Part shown: piece by piece, positions 33,485-46,587 of the stretch | How the letters are laid out: each line of letters opens with the position of its first letter | Position numbering within the stretch: the first letter of the stretch is position 1 | Assembly (NCBI GenBank): GCA_038093975.1 | Contig: JBBPTG010000009.1 | Location: 1-64,000 of the forward strand | Direction: 5' to 3' | DNA length: 64,000 nt | Source of the DNA: Chalciporus piperatus | Lineage: Eukaryota > Basidiomycota > Agaricomycetes > Boletales > Boletaceae | Translations under genes and position numbers: made by a program | Notes under the pieces: generated by a model | The model's database searches: none | What the model was told of the DNA's origin: nothing | What the model saw: only the letters and a program-made list of their open reading frames with translations

Positions 33485-34620
33485 TGTTGAGTTGAGAGAC
33501 AGCTGCGGCGCCTAACTGGTACAACTTTACAAGGGGGATGCCTCCTGGTGCGTCGCTGGGCTGAGGGATCCATCGGAGCCCTATATACGCCACGAATAGT
33601 GTGATTACCCCTGGCAGCATGGGGTTTACGAAACTCCATTCGCATGCTTTCGAAATTCGGCCTCAAATTTCTAACCAAAATGAGATTTCGTTCACAGATT
33701 AGAATGTCACGTTGCTTCTGCGCGGGTCCAATGGAGGCGTGTACAAACCTGCTGACAGGATCACCTGAAATACATTCCCTGGTCTTGAATGATATTCTTA
33801 TGACAGCGCTATTCCACTTACCGTTCGAGGGAACAAACCGCGTTTAGTGAGTGCAGTGGCCCTATTTCAAGTTGGAACTGGGGAACATTTTGCTCCCGGA
33901 AACGCGGGGAGCAGTGGGGCATGCCCTGGCATGCCACCTCCATAGCGTGGACAAGTCTCTTTGTTATATTTTAAGATTTCCGACGGCAAACAGTCGCATC
34001 AAAAAATAATCCCATCAAGCGAGCTGGAAGCCCATGATGACATGCAGGCGTTTTCTGGCGTTTTCCATCAATTCTCGTCGGTCACAACCGACGCTGATAG
34101 AAGCTGTGGTAGTCTGAGAAGTCTGAATGGAGGAAGAAATTGAAGTTAACTTAACGCTCGCCACGCCCATGTTTGCATGACGATCGAAGTAATTTTGAAG
34201 AAACGAGGTTGATGATCAAACCACATTGTTCATGCTTTTACCTAGCGACACTCGGCGCCCTAAAACGTGGTCACACTGCGCACCGGTTGATCGATGTTCC
34301 AGAGCATACGTATACGTTCCTGTTGGAAGCACATACAGTGTGACCTTTGTTTGGGAGCCACACAAAAGCCACATGGACATCGATGACTGTTTGGATCCGC
34401 CGCGAGCAATGGTTGGCAGAAGGCTAAAGGGTCGGGACAAAGACAGTCGTTCACTGCCAGCAGGCCACCAATGAACTAAATAAAGTTTGCCGAACATGTA
34501 CATCCGAGTCTAGTACATGCATTCAACACGTCGTCCGCATTACTGATCAGTCCTAGGGTTCCAATCTAACAACAATACCAATGATGCATGTAAATAGGTA
34601 TAATCAAAGACCCTTCAACT
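33485..34620. other. Intergenic, no gene seen
   Basis: Short frames on both strands lack motifs and splice partners. The part next to 33485 is the promoter side of the FNT gene. Confidence 0.45.
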
Positions 34621-36759
34621 TCATTTCTCTCTCGCTGTTCTCCAGATTGGTGTGAGAGCTTGGGCTACCGTGTTCGCGGCGACTTCCAAGTAACTGCGCT
34701 CCACTTCATCCGCGACCGCCGCCCATAATTTGCGCGCCCGCCATCTATCAGGGTGGAATCGCCGATGACTCTTCTCGACAAAGTCTTTGTAGTCTTGTAG
34801 CCGCATGTGAGACTTGACGGTCGCAAAGAAGAATTCTACTGCCGACCAATCAATATCTTCAACAGTCAGACGCGAGGGTGGGTGCAACACAGGCCAGGGT
34901 ATATCCTGAAAAGTAACCGGCTGTTCTGGTGTGAATTTGGCAGCGTCGAACTCATCGGAGAGCATCCTGTAACGTTCCAGAGCTCTGTGAGTTGTCCATA
35001 TACCAGACTCCCATCGCTCCTTTTGGCGTCGCTGATGATTTGCACGCTGTCGGAGCTGTTCTTCCTCATGGAACCGCCGCCGGGCCTCGGCTTCCTGCAA
35101 GAGCCTTTCTTGCTCGGCTAGGTGCTTTCGTATGAATCGCTGTTCCTCTTCGAGTCTCCGCCGTGCAGCCTCAGCCTTCTGACGCCGCTCCTCTTCTTCG
35201 GCGCGTTCACGAGCTTCCCGTTTCTTACGCTGTGCCTCCCAGAGCGGTCGGTCACGCTCAAGCTCCCGAAGCTTGCGAATAGATTCAGCAATTTCGGCCT
35301 CTGTGGAGGACTCGGGATTCGACGGTCTTTCGTCCGGGCCAGCCTGTGACTGAGACTTTGCTTCTGGGGTATTGACTTCGGGTTCATTGTCTTCATCACC
35401 TCCATCTTCTTCATCGCCATAATCCTCATCGTCCTCTTCATCGCCTTCTTCATCTTCATCTTCATCTTCGTCGACTTCGTGCACTTCTCGCGTTCGTCAG
35501 TATATATGGCGTATCGACCAAGCTGTTGACTGACCTGGAGGTACGGAGAAGAAGAGTCTTGGTTCGTAGAGTCTCCTTCGTGCGGCCTCTCGGTTAAGTC
35601 GGTCATATTGTCGCAGCCTTTCCGACTTTTTCTTCTCGAATTTGGCGTGAGCTTTGTTAACACCCTCACGGGCAGCCTCCGGAGATAATTTTCGAGGCCG
35701 TTTAGAGGAACGGGAACCAAAGATTCGCTCCGCTACATCGTCACCATCAGTGGGTTGGTTATCTGTCAAACACGTGAGAATGGTCCACGACGGCTTGATG
35801 GGGTAATCAAACCTTTCCGTTTAGTATTGTCGGCTGCTTGTGAGGGGGGATGTTGTGATGGGAAGGTATCTTCGGTATCAACACGCATAGAGAAGCTATT
35901 GTCTGAGGGAGGCGGAGGAGGCGCTTGAAATCGCCTTTCCTGGGCCATCCTGTGCCTCGCCCACCTGTGAAGACGTTCCTTCTTGATCTTTTCGCGACTC
36001 GTCCTATCAGGTCTTCGGGCAGACTTTGGCTTTTGCGAGACCGACTCGTCAACCATCATTTCTTCGAGCTCGTCCTCGTCGGCAGTGGTTCCGAGATCCT
36101 CTTCTTGGTCGACGTTACGAGAACGAGCTCTCTTTTGTGGAGATGACTCGCCGACCCCTGGAGATGGCCTCTGAGTACGCTTACTCGTAGAAGGATCCGC
36201 GGTCTCGGAGGGCTGGTCTGCTAGCTCGACCTTGACGATGGCAGAGTATTTCGGCCAAGGGTAGGCCATGCATCGATATGCAGGATCAAGTTTGTAGATC
36301 TCCCATTGTTCCTGGAAGCACTGAACTTTTTCACTAATGGAAAGGCAAAGAAATATCATGAGTACGTCCCGCCACGACAGGAGCGCTCAACTTTCACCCT
36401 GCTCACCCGCAGATGTCAACGACGCGTGGCCAAACCCCTTCGTCCTGGGTACCCTCTTCCAACCGCGCGCGTGGCACGAAACGCCAGAAGTTCGTGCCTT
36501 TCGGTGTGGTTTCGACGACGATTCGTTTTGGTGGCGTGAGGTTCTCTGAAACATTGAGCTTTTGAATGCTCGGGTCCTCTACGAGCGCGGTTTTAGGATC
36601 AAAGGACGCGAAGAATAGCTTTGAATCTGGGAAACGTAGGATCCGAGATGGTTGTGTTGGATCGAGCAGACCGGGTTGTGTACCGCGTAGTGTGCGTAGA
36701 CTGGGTTGTTGAGAGGTCGAATTGCTAGCCCCGTTGGACGGGGGTGCTGAATGGTTCAT
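34621..36759 (-). CDS. Uncharacterised charged coiled-coil protein with C-terminal HPD motif
   Basis: Exons 36407-36759, 35813-36333, 35535-35762 and 34621-35486; 655 aa. The start is the first in-frame ATG; no ATG exists in the open codons upstream. The N-terminal third is Ser/Pro-rich and the middle is basic (KRPRKLSPEAA). An acidic run of Asp and Glu precedes about 110 residues of Arg/Glu-rich coiled coil. The C-terminus has DWSAVEFFFATV and SHRRFHPDRWRARKLW, recalling the HPD of J domains or the NFKBIL1 C-terminus, and ends NTVAQALTPIWR. I infer a nuclear protein; function is unknown. Confidence 0.7.
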
Positions 36760-37189
36760 CTTGGGTGATGAAAGGGACTTGTTCGGAGTGGCGGCCTGGT
36801 AACGTTCACCTTTCTTTAAACATGGACAACAAAAAGGAGTAGTCGTCAAGTGCGTGGGTTCAATGCAACGCTTTGCTGTTGCTTTGCTTTGACCAGCGAG
36901 GTCGATTTCAGGTCTATTCTCTTGTTCTATCTGACATCTGGACCAAGCGTGTATCTACTCGACCTCAGTTGAGCCGGCGAGGAGGGGTGGTCTGGGTTTG
37001 CATTACTTGACTTCGTTGACTCCGACTGTGACTCGGCCAGGCGGAATTGGCATATATGGACCCCATAGACTGACTCAAAATCAGTCTCGTATGCAAGTTC
37101 TCCTCGTCTGTGCTACGTGTTGACCCCCGCAAGCCCATGCATAGTTTCACAGCAGTCCTATCTCATCCTCACCTACGCTATCCAATTCT
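36760..37189. other. Divergent promoter region
   Basis: 430 bp between the start codons of the HPD-motif gene (-) and the GTPase gene (+). No gene or clear regulatory motif seen. Confidence 0.5.
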
Positions 37190-39831
37190 ATGACTACCCT
37201 AAGGAACTTTCAGTCGGAAATCGACGACATTCACGCTCGCGAGCTTGCGAAGCAGCGCACCCAGGGGAATCGCGCGATACCCACACAGGAAGGACAACGT
37301 CCCCGCGCACCCAGCATATCGACCGCAAGCAGCCCTACGCTATATGAATCAGATACAGGACAACCCGGCCTTGGTCCATCGCAGCAGCCTGAGGAGTACA
37401 TTCTGGTACGTCGTAGATCGGTTCGCACGTCGTGGCCCCGTATGGATTAAGATCTTGTCAGGGATTACTCGCTGCACAGAATGATGAGCAGGCGCGGAAT
37501 GCGCTGGCATCCCTCGTGACCCGATACAACGGGGAGTATATCTTTCGGATCGGCCAACGTCCACCAATGGACCCGCTCTTTGCTGGGGAGCGCTTCGATG
37601 ACGCCCCAGGCTGGGTCGGTGTTAGCCGAACGCAAGAGGAAGTAGGCAAGCTCTTGAATGCACTTATTAAGGCACAGGATGATATCGGAGGGAAGGTGCG
37701 TATCTTTCTACAGCGGTGTATGATGTTACACCCGACTCACTCTAAACACCTGAATAGGCATCAGTGCTAGTTCGCATCGAGGGCTCCCATCCACGGGCCA
37801 CTCTTCTGCTGCGGCTACCCCCGCCCAGTGTGGCCACGACCCCCGAAGTTCGTTGTGCTGTGGTCGGAAACGTCGACTCGGGGAAGTCCACAACGCTAGG
37901 TGTTCTCACACGAGGTAGTTTAAGCAACAACGTTTGTGATATTCTCTCTGATCATAACCGTAGGTGCTCTCGACGATGGGAGAGGTAGAGCCCGAGTTAC
38001 ATTATTCAGACACAAACATGAGATAGAGACCGGCCGAACATCTAGCGTTGGCATGGAGGTTTGTGGCGCATCATGACCAGAATTACGCATTCTTACGGTT
38101 CTATGCAGATTCTTGGATTCTCGGTGACCGGTGTTCCAGTGTTACCTGGTGCAACAGGCCCCCATGACGTCGAGGGGGCTCGGCGTGACAAGTTGGGCTG
38201 GGATGAAATCTCTGCCCGCTCGGCGAAGATAGTCTCGTTTAGTGGTACGTGATCCCAGCTTTCTTCTCGTTCTAATTGTAACATTAATGCAGACTTGGCC
38301 GGTCACGAGCGATATCTGAAGACGACACTTTATGGACTGACATCCGGTGCCCCGTCCTGTGTGATATTGATGGTTGGTGCAAACGCGGGGCTTATCGGAA
38401 TGTCGAAAGAACACCTTGCGATAGCACTGGCTTTGAATGTACCTGTTATTGTTTGCATCACAAAGGTGAGGCAATCTTGCGTGTCACTTGCATAATTCTG
38501 ACTCCATAAAGATTGACATGACTCCATCTAACATCCTCGCTGAGACGATCAAGCAAGTCACTAAGATCTTGAAAAGCCCTGGGTGCAGGTAGGTTGTTGG
38601 TACCTCTTCTCGTCGCTCACATATCACCGAAAACACAGGAAGGTGCCGGTCTTCGTGGACTCCATGGAAGTAGCTGTTGGACTCAGTGAAACGTTTGCAC
38701 AACGCAAGTCAGTACTGGTGTGAACGATATTTTTTGACTTTACTGATCCTTTCCTTAGACTATGTCCAATCTTCAGAATCTCGAATGTCACTGGTGAAGG
38801 TCTCGACCACGTCCGTAATTCATGCCTTCCACGGAAAATTTTGTTGATTCACTTTCTAGCTTCGCACCTTCCTAAACCTATTGCCTGCTTCCGATGGGGA
38901 TCGCGAGACTTTTGCAGTCGATCAACCTCTAGAGGTGATTCCCACTCCTTCGTCCGTGATGATCTACTGACCCGTCGTAGTATTCGGTCACCGAAGTGTG
39001 GTCTGTGCCTTACGTCGGCACGGTGGTCAATGGCATTTTGAACAGCGGTAGAGCCAAGACAGGGGATTCAATCCTATTCGGACCTGACTCCAACGGCCAC
39101 TTCCAGCAAACTGTTGTTCGGAGCATGCAGAGGAAACGGTGTGTGACTTCATCTCGATGCCTGGTGGTTAAAGGTCTGAACATACGGATCAGAGCGGACG
39201 TTGTTACAGCGGAAGCTGGTCAATGTGTAGCACTGGCGCTCAAGCGAGTGAAGCGAGCCGCAGTCAGGAAAGGAATGGTCATCGTGCACAAGTCAGACAC
39301 TCCACCCAAAGGTATGGATTGACGTCGCTTTCCGCGAGCTTGTCCTGATCTCTTCATAGCTACCCTCCAGTTTGAGGGACAGGTGCTCGTTCTATAGTAA
39401 GTCATAGCGTCGTCAGCCTTGACACGGAGTTGACTTGTTGCAGCCACAATACTACGATGCAGCGAAATTACCAAGTATGTGCCATTGTCATTCGTAATCA
39501 GGACACCGTCTGACCGTATTACCGCAGGCGATGCTTCACTGCGGAGTGAGTTGAGTTGCCTTGACCACGAGGCAGGTAACTGACATCGATGACTTGCAGG
39601 CTGTGCGACAGACTGTCCGCATTGTATCCATGGATCACCCCCAGGGAGTGCTCCGCACAGGTGATCGTGCTACCGTGCAATTCGAGTTCATGTCGCATCC
39701 AGAGTACATTAAAGTTGGGATGAAGCTACTATTTAGAGAGGGGAAGACCAAGGTAAGTTGAAAGGTTGAGGTTATGTGCTTCTGTTCACGGTCTACCACA
39801 GGGTCTTGGGGTAATCACCAAGTTGTTGTGA
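37190..39831 (+). CDS. GTPBP1/GTPBP2-type translational GTPase
   Basis: Seventeen exons from 37190-37405 to 39802-39831, with internal exons 37462-37695, 37758-37914, 37964-38058, 38109-38244, 38293-38465, 38512-38588, 38639-38707, 38759-38810, 38860-38934, 38981-39138, 39193-39311, 39360-39396, 39444-39474, 39528-39545 and 39600-39752. Total 609 aa in frame. The G domain has G1 GNVDSGKST (about residue 187), G3 DLAGHE and G4 TKID, then EF-Tu-like barrel domains ([19 protein letters not shown]). The GTPBP1 family is linked to ribosome rescue and mRNA turnover. Exon 15 is only 18 nt. Intron 39139-39192 is 54 bp without an in-frame stop. Confidence 0.92.
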
Positions 39832-40038
39832 AAATGTTATGTCTGCTTTCTGATTGTATATATAGCACCGTTTTGTTATTTATTTTCTGCGGTCTCTGTT
39901 CTACTTTGTGTCTACCAGCGAAGCCATCGAGTACTACTCTGTCGTGTACGCTGTAGATTTCGTTGTTGCTCGTTATCTGTATGACGTCACGCTACAAGAG
40001 TTGGAATTTGGGCAGAATGGGTTATAAGAGAGACTCCG

Positions 40039-41772
40039 ATGTCAGCGACGTATCAACCTGTTCCAAGCGACGAAAGCAGTCCACCACTGCCCGCTGAACC
40101 CCCCGCTCGTTCTTCCCCCCGCAAACTCGTTCTTCTTCTCGTACCACTCTGTATCATAGCCCTCATCGTGTATAAAGCCGGCCAGTATTATTCTTTCCAT
40201 CATCCCCAGCCTTCGCCACCGGACGATCAAGCACTTGATCAAGTAGCAACCTCCTCGCTGCATTCATCTCTGTCTCTACTCCCAACTACTTCAACCCCGA
40301 CGCCATCGCCAACTCAGTCCACAGATATGCAAGGAAAGTATAGCGTAGGCTAGTGAGTCTCACCTCCACCCTGGCGGTCTTGTGCTCGTGCTAATACGCC
40401 AGATCAGCTTTGTTAACTGGTACGGTACTCCGGCCGTTTGCGATACAACCTCTCATCTTTCATAGGGGCATCTATGGCCGCAAATTCCCGCCATCTCTAA
40501 TCCCAGTAAACGACTTGACGTATGTCGATGCTGCTCGACCTCCGTGCCGACGTTCTGACCCTTTTCAGACATATCCTTTACGCCTTTGCGAATGTGAGGG
40601 CTGACACGGGTGAGGTGCACCTATCCGACGTGTGGGCGGACAAGGACATCCACTACCCGGGCGACTCCTGGAACGACGGTGGAAACAACCTTTACGGAAA
40701 CTTTAAAGCAATCTACAAACTCAAGCAGCAGAACAGACACCTCAAAGTACTTCTCTCTATCGGCGGTTGGACTTATTCCCCTTCTTTCCACCCCGTCGTT
40801 GTCAACCCCCAAGCACGCTACAATTTCGTGCAGTCCGCTGTCAGGCTTTTGGAGGACTATGGCTTGGACGGTCTCGACGTTGATTACGAGTATCCTTCCA
40901 ACCACGAACAAGCAGCTGGGTATCGTGAACTTTTGAGGGAACTGCGTTATGCCCTGGATCAGCATGCCCTCAGCAAGAGCAACCATCACAGGTTCTTGCT
41001 CAGTGTGAGTATTAGCCAGCACCGCGCTGCATTTGACTGACCGCTTCTAGATCGCTGCGCCATGTGGACCAGACAACTATAGGAAACTCGATATTCGTGG
41101 GATGGATCCCTACCTCGATTTCTGGAACCTGATGGCATACGACTTTTGTAAGATTCATTTATTTAAGCCTACTCGACCGCCAATAACACACCCACGTTAG
41201 CGGGCTCGTGGGACACGGTCGCCAACCACCAAGCTAACATGTATGGACCGCCCATCAACGCTTCAGACGCCGTACAGTGGTACAACTCGAACGGTGTTGC
41301 GAGATCGAAGCTTGTTCTCGGAATTCCGCTGTATGGCAGGAGCTTCATGAACACGGGCGGTCCGGGCACTCCCTTCTCTGGTCTTGGTCAGGGAAGTTGG
41401 GAACAAGGGGTCTACGACTATCGCGCTCTTCCTCTTGCAGGATCGTACGTGCTCCAGGACGATCAGAGGATTGCGAGCTGGTCGTATGACTATCAGAAGA
41501 GGGAGATGATCAGCTTTGACAATGAGCATGTTGGCGCCATGAAAGGTCAGTGGATCCGAGAGCAGGGGTTAGGTGGCAGCATGTTTTGGGAGCTCAGCGG
41601 TGACAAGGGAAGTTATAGGGAAGGAATGGAGGGTGGTCCTGGAAAGGATCCCGTTCCTGGACAGAGCTTGGTGAGGATCGTCAAGGACGCGATGGGCCCG
41701 CTTGACGGGAGCCCGAACTGGTTGCGGTATGAACGCAGCCAGTTTGATAACCTTCGAAACGGCGCTATTTAG
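40039..41772 (+). CDS. Membrane-anchored GH18 chitinase
   Basis: Exons 40039-40352, 40408-40419, 40466-40519, 40569-41004, 41051-41147 and 41201-41772; 494 aa. Residues 1-29 are cytosolic and Pro-rich; 30-46 (LVLLLVPLCIIALIVYK) form a signal anchor, so the enzyme is type II with the catalytic domain outside. A Ser/Thr/Pro stalk precedes the GH18 barrel: FVNWGIYGR, LSIGGWTYS, the catalytic DGLDVDYEY (Glu is the proton donor), MAYDF and MFWELSGDKG. It cuts beta-1,4-GlcNAc chains, likely in cell-wall remodelling. Exon 2 is 12 nt and supplies the start of the barrel. It lies 207 bp after the GTPase gene, same strand. Confidence 0.93.
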
Positions 41773-42230
41773 TGCCTCAAGATAACGCGGAGATATCACA
41801 GTCTTGCAGCATTGGACACTTTCAGAATCAGTGTAGGATCACTGGCAGTATTACAGTATGTTTGAACTTTGCATAGTCATTTTTATTATTGGACCAAGCT
41901 CCACTCGGATTACCCAATCAATGTCAGAAAATTATCTTTCGGCGGGCTGCATTTTATCATCTTGTTTCCTTACTCATCAGAGACGCTGGGATCATAGCTG
42001 GCAGCTTAGAAGGTCGCTCTAGGTGACGAATCGCCGTCGATCACATACCTAATAACGAACGGGATACCACGACAACCACACGTTTCAAAATTTCAAGCTC
42101 TGCCTCACGGCCTCACAAGTTGCTTGAACGACTAGACTGTACAACCTCTATAGATTTCACTCATAGATCGGAAACACCATAGCATCAAACTAATACCTAC
42201 GATATCGATCTCTCCGTCGACTCTTCTACA
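41773..42230. other. Intergenic, no gene seen
   Basis: Terminator side of the chitinase and promoter side of elongation factor 3; no further gene. Confidence 0.5.
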
Positions 42231-45200
42231 ATGTCTCCTGCTCTTACAAACGAAAATACTGGTGTCGACTTTGCATCAATCCTCGAATCACTGCGTTCTG
42301 CACCAACCGCACCAGGTCAGTCTATCCGCTCCACAACGAGAGAAAAAACGAGGCAGCTCACATTGCACAGATGCCAAAGCCGCAGCCGATAAACTTGCCC
42401 TCGCTGTCTCCAAGGCCGGGATAGAGACACTGGTGTCCGTCACTCGTCCTGTTTGTCAATCGAGCTCAATTAGACTGATACCGTTAATTAGCGATCAAAA
42501 TATAATTTCTACTTTGCATGCGTTCGGTCTCAATAAGAAATCAGGCTTTGAACGCGAGTCGGCTGCCATTGGGTTCCGGTCGTTGCCTGCTGTTCTTGGG
42601 GCTCCGAGCGCTCCGATTTGGCTTCCTAGTCTTCCCATCCTGTTCGATCTCTATGGGGACAAGGGAGAGGTGGTGCGAAGTGCGGCTGCTGCTGCGACCA
42701 AGGCGATGTTGGATCTTTTTCCTCCGGAGGCGACGAGAGCTGTTTTTGGAACGTTGGAGGATATTCTGGAAAAAGGAAAGTGGCAGACAAAAGTGGGTGC
42801 GCTAGACGCACTCAAGAACTTCGTGTCCATTGCGAAAGAATCAGTGGCCGATGAACTGGGACATATACTCCCGAAAGTCGAGCTTGCTATGCACGACACT
42901 AAAAAAGAGGTGAGTACAGCGCCCTACATGCTGTTGGTAGATGAGAGTGCGATGAGACGATCTAACGATTCGCTAGGTTGCTAGCTCGGCCATCAAATGC
43001 GCTACGTCGCTCTGCAACACACTTGCAAACCCGGATCTGACACCTCACGTACCTGCTCTCGTCAAGTGCATGTCTAACCCAGATACGGTCCCAGCATGCA
43101 TCAAGGCGCTTTCCTCGGCGACCTTTGTCGCTGAGGTTACTGCACCTGCTCTCGCTGTTCTGGTACCGTTGCTTATGAGGGCGCTTAACGATCGGAGCAT
43201 GGAAGTTCAGCGACGCACAGTTGTGGTCATCGATAACCTCGTGAAGCTGGTCAGAAACCCCCAAGTCGCTGCACGATACCTCAGTCCGCTCGTGGATGGA
43301 GTCAAGAAAATCGCGGAAGGCGCTGCTTTTCCTGAGGTCGGTCATCGTATTGATGAGGTATACCTTGCGCGGCTTCTAATCATTCAGTTTAGGTCCGCGC
43401 TTTCGGAGAGACCGCTTTGAATACGTTGTTAAAATCTGGAGCTTCATCAAGTGGGACTCCGCCCACTCGTGACGCCGATGCGGAGACCACCGAGATGTTC
43501 AAGGTCTTGCTCACGTTATTGCCTGATGAGCTCGCGGTGCGATCTGCAGAAGAGCCCAACCAACCCTCGGCAGCAAGTCACCCCTTGTTGACGCAATCTC
43601 TTCAATTCCAAGCATCCATGATAATCGATTTAGCTTACCAAAAACGCTTCCTTGAAAAATCACAATGGAACCGCTGCGTTGGAGTCTATATGAAGCCGTG
43701 GCTAGGAGTGGATGAAGCAGCCAAATTTGCGGAGAGGGTCCGCTCTCACTTGTACGCCATCGAACAGGTGAGTTCGTTGTCGCTTGTGATCCGACGGAAT
43801 TGACCGTTGTAAAAGGCGAAACATGGGTCGGTAACAGGTGGTTCCAACGAAGAGGGCGAGCTCCTGTGCGATACGTTATTTTCGCTCGCGTATGGTGCTC
43901 TCTTGCTTCTCTCTCACACCACTCTTCGTCTGTTCCGTGGACGTCGATATGGTATCCTTGGTACGAATGGGTCTGGGAAGTCGACTCTCATGCGACAGCT
44001 TCGTGATGGGAAGGTGGAGAACTTCCCACCACAAGATCAACTCCGGTGTGTTATGGTAGAACACTCTCTACAAGGCGAAGATACCTCCCTCTCCGTTTTG
44101 GACTTTGTTGCGTCGGGTAGGTTGTTCGCCGTGTCCACCGTTCAATTCATTCAAATGCCTCGCTCAGACAACGCGCTCAAGGGTGTGCCAAGGCCGAAGA
44201 TCAGGGACCAGCTTCTCGAGGTTGGCTTCGATGATGCCAGACAGGCCGAGCTTGTCGGTGGACTTTCAGGGGGTTGGAAGATGAAATTGGAGTTGGCACG
44301 TGCGATGTTGTACAATGCTGACTTGCTCCTTCTCGACGAGGTCCGTATTTACTTAATTAATAATTTCCTCCAGTTTTGACGGGTATCACCGCAACTAGCC
44401 CACGAACCATGTATGTCGTTCGTCTTCTATCTTGCGATTCTCCCCCGCTTAATTTTCCTCGATCTATAGCTCGATCGTGCTTCTGTTCAATGGTTAGAAC
44501 AATGGCTGATTGCGAAGAAGAATGTCACATGTCTCATAATCAGTCACGACTCTGGGTGGGCCTCGAACGCATGGTGTCCTGTTGACTACGAGGAACTGAC
44601 TGGCGCCCCTAGATTCCTCGATAACGTCACGACGGACATCATTCACTATGAAACCAAGAAGGTCCATTTCCCCTCTTTGATTCACCGCCGGTGACCTAAC
44701 GTAGTTGTCTTAGCTCGTCTACTATCCGGGTAACCTTTCGGCGTTTGTGGAGAAGCATCCCGAGGCCAAGTCATACTACACACTTGAGGCTACCTCCGTC
44801 AAATTCGCGTTCCCTCCTCCCGGTTCCTTGATGGGGGTTAGAAGCAGCACGCGCGCGATCCTCAAGATGTCAACTTGTACATTCACTTACCCTGGACGGT
44901 CGATTCCAAGTCTCTCTAACGTTAGTTGCGCGTTATCGCTCTCAAGGTATAATTTCATTTCCGCCACTGTTCTCTTATTCAAACTCGAATGAACTTCCTT
45001 TCCTTTTTCAGCCGAGTAGGCATCATCGGACCTAATGGTGCTGGAAAGTCAACTTTGATCAAGTTATTGACTGTACGCGATCGTGCTCGCGCTTGGCTCT
45101 TGTCATCTGATCGATCCCCTGTCTCTTCAGGGAGAAACAGTACCTCAAGAAGGCACTGTTTACAAGCACCCAGCGCTGCGTGTGGGTTACGTATCGCAGC

Positions 45201-46587
45201 ACGCAACTCATCACATCGGTCAGTGCTTCTGATCTCCATTAATCCATGAAGTAATTGCTCCAATTATATGTTACAGAGCGCCATTTGGAGAAAACACCTA
45301 TTGGTTATATTCAATGGCGTTTCCAGGACGGTTACGATCGTACGTGGTTACAATCAGTTGGATGGTCGAAACAGTGTGTGACTATGCCGTCTTACTTTCA
45401 GGCGAAGTTTTGGAGAAAGCCACACGTCTTCTGACGCCCGAGGAACAAGCAATTCTTGATCAAGAATGGGTTGGCAGAGATGGCTCTAAGCGAAAGCTCG
45501 AGGTTTGATTGAATTGATGTTGATATGGTGATTGACCCACTGATTGAGTCTTTTAGCTCATAATGGGACGTCAAAAGCTCAAAAAGACGCTCCAGTATGA
45601 AATTAAATGGCGTGGTTTAGATCACAAGTGGAATACCTGGGTTCCACGAGACCAACTCCTAGAGAAAGGGTATGGTAAACTCGTACAGCAATTCGATGAT
45701 CTGGAGTCTTCCCGAGAGGGCGCCGGCGCGCGAGAAACTCGCGCAGACCTTGTTAGGAAACATCTAGAAGACATTGGGCTCGATGGAGATATCGCTCAAT
45801 ACAACGAGATATCGGGACTTTCGGGAGGTGAGGATTGTAATCTGTCAAGCTTCAAGCGCATGACTCAACTCGGCTGATTGTCCGGTCGACGTAAAGGTCA
45901 AAAGATCAAGCTGGTGATTGCCGCCTGTCTCTGGAACAATCCTCAGGTGAGTGTTGGTGTTTCTGATGAGACACTTCTGAGAGCATTTGATTAGATTTGC
46001 GTCTTGGACGAACCCAGCAACTTCTTGGATCGGGAGGCCTTAGGAGGGCTTGCGGTCGCAATCAAGAACTGGACCGGCGCGGTTGTAAGCGTTTTTCCCA
46101 CTGTCCACTCCAAGTCCCGATCGAGGCTTGACTGACGTGATATTCCTACCCAGGTGATCATATCCCACAACCACGAGTTTGTCTCTTCTCTCTGTGCGTA
46201 ATATTCGGATAGCCCTTCTTTTCATTCCATACTCATTCCAGTAACTCAGGCCCAGAGATATGGCAGATTGAGGCAGGGCAAATGACACACAAGGGGAAAT
46301 CCGCCGTGATTGAAGACACATTGGGTGACGCAAAGTCGCCGAAAGGAAGTGGATTCAATACACCTGTTCGCTCGCGAGTAACGTCTCCTGTCGTGTCAAA
46401 CACTGCGACCCCCGTTGCGAGCGGTGGAGAAGAGGGTACCACGGCTAACGCCGCCCCGGTCAAGAAGAAGAAGAAGCTGACTCGCAACCAGGTGAAAGCA
46501 CAAGAGGAGCGAAGGAGGCTGAGGAAGTTGGCCTGGCTTACCCACGGAGGACCTAAGCCGGACAGTGATAGCGATGCAGATCCTTAA
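42231..46587 (+). CDS. TEF3: Translation elongation factor 3 (ABC-F type ATPase)
   Basis: Twenty exons from 42231-42315 to 46250-46587, including 42492-42909, 42977-43336, 43393-43767, 43816-44116, 44168-44340, 44399-44410, 44470-44555, 44714-44946, 45402-45502, 45557-45827 and 45995-46084. Total 1085 aa in frame. EF3 is the fungal factor that releases E-site tRNA. HEAT-like repeats precede ABC1 (Walker A GTNGSGKST, signature LSGGW, Walker B LLLLDEPTNHLD) and ABC2 (GPNGAGKST, LSGGQ, VLDEPSNFLD), with the chromodomain-like insert YEIKWRGLDHKWNTWV inside ABC2. The tail is Lys-rich. A 12 nt exon encodes PTNH after the Walker B of ABC1. It is slightly longer than usual, and the ABC2 D-loop reads SNF rather than TNY. 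Confidence 0.93.
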
